Positions 14,808-17,618 of a DNA stretch of 17,618 bases are shown piece after piece (within the stretch, counting starts at the first letter, position 1; every line of letters begins with the position of its first letter). Origin of the DNA: Desulfuromusa sp. (GTDB taxonomy: Bacteria; Desulfobacterota; Desulfuromonadia; Desulfuromonadales; Geopsychrobacteraceae). Made by a program: the position numbers and the translations under genes. Location of the stretch: positions 1 to 17,618 of the forward strand of contig JAKIUD010000067.1 of the NCBI GenBank assembly GCA_021647765.1, given 5' to 3'. Under the pieces are notes generated by a model. The model saw only the letters and a list, made by a program, of their open reading frames with translations. It did not search any database and was not told the origin of the DNA.

Positions 14808-15884
14808 ATGGCAGAAGAATGGGTAGAACAGATGCAGAACCAGGTGGACACCCTGGGAAAATTGGAAAAACACATCAACGTTTCTGATGATGAAAGGGAG
14901 GCGATCACCACGTTGAAAACCAAATGGGGGACAACTCCTTATTTTGCTTCGTTGATGGATAAAGATGACCCGAAATGTCCAATCCGGATGCAGGTGTTGC
15001 CCTCGATGAAGGAAAAGGTCAATGCGTTTGGCATGGATAACTATCTGGTGTGGAAAGAAAATCGTGCTACGGAGGAAGTTCGTCCTGACAGTATTGCCCG
15101 TCAGTACAAAGATCGTATTGCCTTTACCGTTGTCGAAGTTTGCGGAATCTACTGTCGCCACTGTTTCCGTAAAGAATTGGTTGTTGATCAGGATCTGCAG
15201 CTGCGCTTCGATGTTGAAGAAGGGTTGATCTGGATCAGAGAACACCAGGAAATCCGTGATGTCCTGATTACCGGGGGTGATCCGCTATTATTGTCGGATG
15301 AAAAATTGGAATACCTGATTACCAAGTTACGTGAGATCCCCCATATCGAAATGATCCGTATCGGCTCACGGCTTCCCATTGTCCTGCCCCAAAGGATAAC
15401 CCCAGGGTTGAAAAAAGCGATTGGTGGTTTCCACAAAGTTCCAGTGTGGCTCAATACCCAGTGTAACCACCCGAAGGAGATCACCAAAGAAACGGAGAAA
15501 GCAGTTTATGAGTTGATGAGCTGCGGTATCAATGTGGGGAATCAGGCAGTATTGCTGAAAGGGATCAATGATGACGTCCCGACGTTCAAAGAACTGCATC
15601 AGAAACTGTTACGAACCCGTATCCGTCCCTATTACGTGTTCTATTGTGAGCCTGCTCCGGGGATTGATCATTTCCGTACCCCGGTGGAAAAGGGTGCCGA
15701 GTTGATTCGTGACGCGTTACGTGGACACACCACAGGTCTGGCGCAACCGATGTATGTGCTGGCAACCAACATTGGTAAGATTCCACTGATGCCCGATTAC
15801 TACATTATGGATAAGAATGATAAGGAATATACGTTGAAAAACCACTTGGGGCAGATAACTAAAATCCCGAATATGCCTGAATAA
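14808..15884 (+). CDS. kamA: KamA-family radical SAM 2,3-aminomutase, substrate unknown
   Basis: A 358-residue radical SAM enzyme related to lysine 2,3-aminomutase, which moves an alpha-amino group to the beta carbon using a 4Fe-4S cluster, SAM and PLP. The cluster motif CxxxCxxC is C112/C116/C119 (CGIYCRHCF), the SAM-binding TGGDPLLL is at 155-162, and the probable PLP lysine is K324 (NIGKIPLMPDY). It is shorter than clostridial lysine 2,3-aminomutase (416 residues). The two aspartates that bind the lysine side chain there (D293, D330) align with E281 (FYCEPAPGIDHFRTP) and about A319 (YVLATN). It therefore lacks a standard lysine site, and also the lysine/asparagine pair reported for glutamate 2,3-aminomutase. 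It is unlike EpmB in these regions. No acetyltransferase (ablB) is adjacent. Confidence 0.88.
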   Translation: MAEEWVEQMQNQVDTLGKLEKHINVSDDEREAITTLKTKWGTTPYFASLMDKDDPKCPIRMQVLPSMKEKVNAFGMDNYLVWKENRATEEVRPDSIARQYKDRIAFTVVEVCGIYCRHCFRKELVVDQDLQLRFDVEEGLIWIREHQEIRDVLITGGDPLLLSDEKLEYLITKLREIPHIEMIRIGSRLPIVLPQRITPGLKKAIGGFHKVPVWLNTQCNHPKEITKETEKAVYELMSCGINVGNQAVLLKGINDDVPTFKELHQKLLRTRIRPYYVFYCEPAPGIDHFRTPVEKGAELIRDALRGHTTGLAQPMYVLATNIGKIPLMPDYYIMDKNDKEYTLKNHLGQITKIPNMPE

Positions 15885-15889
15885 TTATC

Positions 15890-15980
15890 AGCAAAAACGG
15901 GACTGTCCCCGTATGGGGGCTGTCCCGGGCTTTTGCGGTGCAAACCACTGTGGTTCTGGGGACAGTCCCAAGTTTACTAT
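15890..15980. repeat. GGGACTGTCCC palindromic element, copy 2 (inverted, shortened)
   Basis: AGCAAAAACGGGACTGTCCCC (15890-15910) is followed by GGGGGCTGTCCC (15915-15926), a stretch GGCTTTTGCGGTG..ACCAC, and GGGGACAGTCCC (15958-15969) with AAGTTTACTAT. It matches the reverse complement of the element at 2058-2200, apart from an internal gap of about 50 bp that removes one arm (GGGACAGCCCCC) and loss of the outer end repeat. It fills most of the gap between kamA and the GS gene and may alter co-transcription. Confidence 0.85.
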
Positions 15981-16061
15981 AGTTGCGTTAAAAATAAACG
16001 ATGGAGGCTGCTGTCACAGCCTTCACCATTACACAGTACATCTCGTCAGGGAGAGGCACCT

Positions 16062-17483
16062 ATGAACTTACAAAGCTTACAGGAACTCATTCAGGAAAAA
16101 AAGGTTAAAAATATCGATCTGAAATATGTCGATCTGGTTGGACGCTGGTACCATATCAATTTCCCGGCGCGGCGGCTTGATTATGTCATGTCGCATGGCA
16201 TCCCTTTTGACGGCTCCAGTATTCCTGGAATGCGTAATGTTGAGTCGGGTGATCTGATTTTAATGCCCGATCTTTCCACTGCTCGTTATGATCATTTCAA
16301 TTCAAATCCTACTGTACAGATTATTTGTTCAATTCGTGAGGCCGATTCTCCTGCAGGCTACAAAAAAGATCCTCGTAGTGTCGCGCAAAGAGCCTTTGAT
16401 TATTTGAAAGCGAGTGGGATTGCCGATGAAATGTTGTGGATTCCAGAATTCGAGTTCAATCTCCTCAGCGAAGCTATTTACTACAATACCAAGCATAAAG
16501 CCGGTTATCGGTTTTCCACCATGGAGAATAAGGAAGCTCTGCCGTTTGAATACGAAGATCCTGATGCGACTGCCTTGACTCACCGTAAGGGCTACCATCT
16601 GGATCGCCCCTATGACCGCAATGCCCATGTCCGGGAAGAGATCTCCGATTATATCGAAGAGAATATCTGCCCGATCCGCTACCACCACCACGAAGTCGGG
16701 ATTAGCTCACAGCAGGAGATTGAAACCGAGCTGGCTCCATTTCCCGCGATCGCCGACAACATCATGTATATCAAAAGCGCCATCCAGCAGATCGCTCTCA
16801 AGTATGGGCTTGCCGCAACTCTAATGCCTAAACCGATGTATGATGAGGCCGGAAATGGGATGCACTTCCACATGTTGCTAAAGAAGAACGGCAAAAATAT
16901 CCTTTATGAAAAAGGTGGTTATGCCGATCTTTCAGAGGTTGCTCTCCATTTTATCGGCGGGATTCTCTACCACGGCAAGTCGCTGGTTGCTCTGACTAAT
17001 CCCAGTACCAACTCTTATAAGCGGCTGTTGCCCGGATTTGAAGCTCCGGTCAAGTTGATCTTCGGTTTGGCCAATCGCAGTGCTGCTATCCGTATTCCGA
17101 AATATGCGACCACGGAAGAGAACAAACGCTTCGAATTCCGTACCGGTGATGCGACCTGCAACCCTTATCTGGCGACCAGTGCCCTGATTATGGCTGGTAT
17201 TGATGGCGTTAAAAATAAGATTGACCCGAGCGCAAATAATAACGGCCCTTTTGACGAGAATATTTTTGCCTGGACGGAGGAGAAGCGCAATGCTTTGCCT
17301 GCAATCCCTGCCTCCCTGGAAGAGGCGTTGCAAGAATTGAAAAAAGATCACGACTACCTGCTGCAAGGTGGAGTGTTCAGTGACATGTTGATCAATGGTT
17401 TGATCGAAGAAAAAATGAAAGAGGTGGTTGCCGTCAATGAACGACCAACCCCCTACGAGATGAACCTCTACTTTAATTTATGA
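16062..17483 (+). CDS. glnA: Type I glutamine synthetase-like enzyme without the adenylylation tyrosine
   Basis: A 473-residue GSI enzyme (glutamate + NH3 + ATP to glutamine). Start: ATG at 16062 with GGGAGAGG upstream; 43 extra in-frame codons come from the repeat. Catalytic residues are at or near E. coli positions: D50/S53 (FDGSSI), E129/E131 (PEFEF), E211/E219 (HHHEVGISSQQE), N265/H268 (GNGMHFH), R321 and E327 (YKRLLPGFEAP), R339, R344 and R360 (RFEFR). The adenylylation region reads ENIFAWTEE: F402 replaces the modified tyrosine (Y397 in E. coli), so that control is probably absent. The segment around 136-165 differs from classical GS. It follows kamA. It may be a second GS or act on a glutamate analogue such as beta-glutamate; both are inference. 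Confidence 0.9.
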   Translation: MNLQSLQELIQEKKVKNIDLKYVDLVGRWYHINFPARRLDYVMSHGIPFDGSSIPGMRNVESGDLILMPDLSTARYDHFNSNPTVQIICSIREADSPAGYKKDPRSVAQRAFDYLKASGIADEMLWIPEFEFNLLSEAIYYNTKHKAGYRFSTMENKEALPFEYEDPDATALTHRKGYHLDRPYDRNAHVREEISDYIEENICPIRYHHHEVGISSQQEIETELAPFPAIADNIMYIKSAIQQIALKYGLAATLMPKPMYDEAGNGMHFHMLLKKNGKNILYEKGGYADLSEVALHFIGGILYHGKSLVALTNPSTNSYKRLLPGFEAPVKLIFGLANRSAAIRIPKYATTEENKRFEFRTGDATCNPYLATSALIMAGIDGVKNKIDPSANNNGPFDENIFAWTEEKRNALPAIPASLEEALQELKKDHDYLLQGGVFSDMLINGLIEEKMKEVVAVNERPTPYEMNLYFNL

Positions 17484-17618
17484 TAGCAGCAAAATACGAT
17501 GAGATGGTCTCCCCCGCTTCACTCATCGGCGTCAATGCGCCATGATGGTAATCAATCATTCCATCAACAGAAATGAGAGGAGACCACCATGAAGATTACC
17601 ACTATCGGTTTAGACTTG
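17484..17618 (+). mobile_element. Left end of an IS110-family insertion sequence (truncated by window)
   Basis: Straight after the GS stop there is 105 nt of non-coding DNA followed by an IS110-type transposase start. IS110 elements usually lack terminal inverted repeats, so the exact left boundary cannot be fixed here. The leader has TGGTCTCC (17505-17512) pairing with GGAGACCA (17579-17586), enclosing TGATGG (17543-17548) / CCATCA (17561-17566). With at most 105 nt available, the left end is shorter than the bridge-RNA region described for IS621, so any bridge RNA may lie at the right end, as in the IS1111 subgroup. Confidence 0.65.
17589..17618 (+). CDS. IS110-family transposase, N-terminal fragment (runs off window)
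   Basis: Ten codons are visible, reading MKITTIGLDL. This matches the very common start of proteobacterial IS110 transposases, which continue into the first catalytic aspartate of a RuvC-like DEDD domain; the D at residue 9 is likely that residue. AGAGGAG lies just upstream. The call rests on this short but characteristic start, so completeness and activity cannot be judged. Confidence 0.7.
   Translation, partial: MKITTIGLDL

Noticed and set aside
14772..15245. 157-codon minus-strand frame inside kamA
   Set aside because: It lies opposite the cluster-binding part of KamA and has no family features.
15933..16061. 43-codon N-terminal extension of the glutamine synthetase
   Set aside because: These codons lie mostly in the repeat, the family starts at MNLQSLQEL, and GGGAGAGG precedes that ATG.
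1..17618. CRISPR arrays, tRNA or rRNA genes
   Set aside because: No regularly spaced direct repeats, no cloverleaf with a TTCGA-type arm and no rRNA-like stretches were seen by eye.

Overview
The window looks like chromosomal DNA from a Gram-negative, probably anaerobic bacterium, most likely a Desulfuromonadales-type deltaproteobacterium. This placement is inferred from protein style (NAD-linked alanine dehydrogenase, a FAD-dependent CxxPY oxidoreductase, a KamA-family radical SAM enzyme, a long-tailed RNase E/G) and from dispersed GGGACTGTCCC palindromes; it has not been tested by a search. The theme is amino-acid metabolism, with some housekeeping RNA genes.

Layout. 1-453: no convincing complete gene; a possible 3' gene end, a strong hairpin and a hairpin-rich element. 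454-843 (-): small exported protein. 1116-2006 (+): arginase, followed by a palindromic repeat. 2251-2730 (-): Lrp/AsnC regulator, divergent from alanine dehydrogenase at 2868-3980 (+). A bidirectional terminator then separates ald from two minus-strand genes, a FAD/NAD oxidoreductase (4058-5383) and an acyl-CoA synthetase (5641-7287). 7429-9610 (+): a tight operon of sfsA, tmcAL and a DUF1858-type CxxC protein. 9802-12360 (-): RNase E/G with a seven-block Arg/Lys/Pro tail and an unusual leader. 12776-17483 (+): GntR/FCD regulator, class I aminotransferase, KamA-family aminomutase and a type I glutamine synthetase-like enzyme. The window ends in the first codons of an IS110-family transposase.

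How it may fit together. Arginase and alanine dehydrogenase feed arginine and alanine into central metabolism, with the Lrp-like protein the obvious controller of ald. The GntR-aminotransferase-KamA-GS cluster is the most interesting part. A 2,3-aminomutase next to a glutamine synthetase lacking the adenylylation tyrosine suggests a pathway that makes or breaks down a beta-amino acid, possibly a beta-glutamate/beta-glutamine-like osmolyte. However, the KamA specificity residues match neither the lysine nor the glutamate enzymes as I remember them, so the substrate is open.

Non-coding structure is rich. There are two related inverted copies of a GGGACTGTCCC element, a cruciform-prone element near the left end, two copies of a G/C-rich 'GGGAGAGGG' intergenic repeat, a short Arg-rich upstream ORF over hairpins in the RNase leader, and a stem that could hide the transposase ribosome-binding site.
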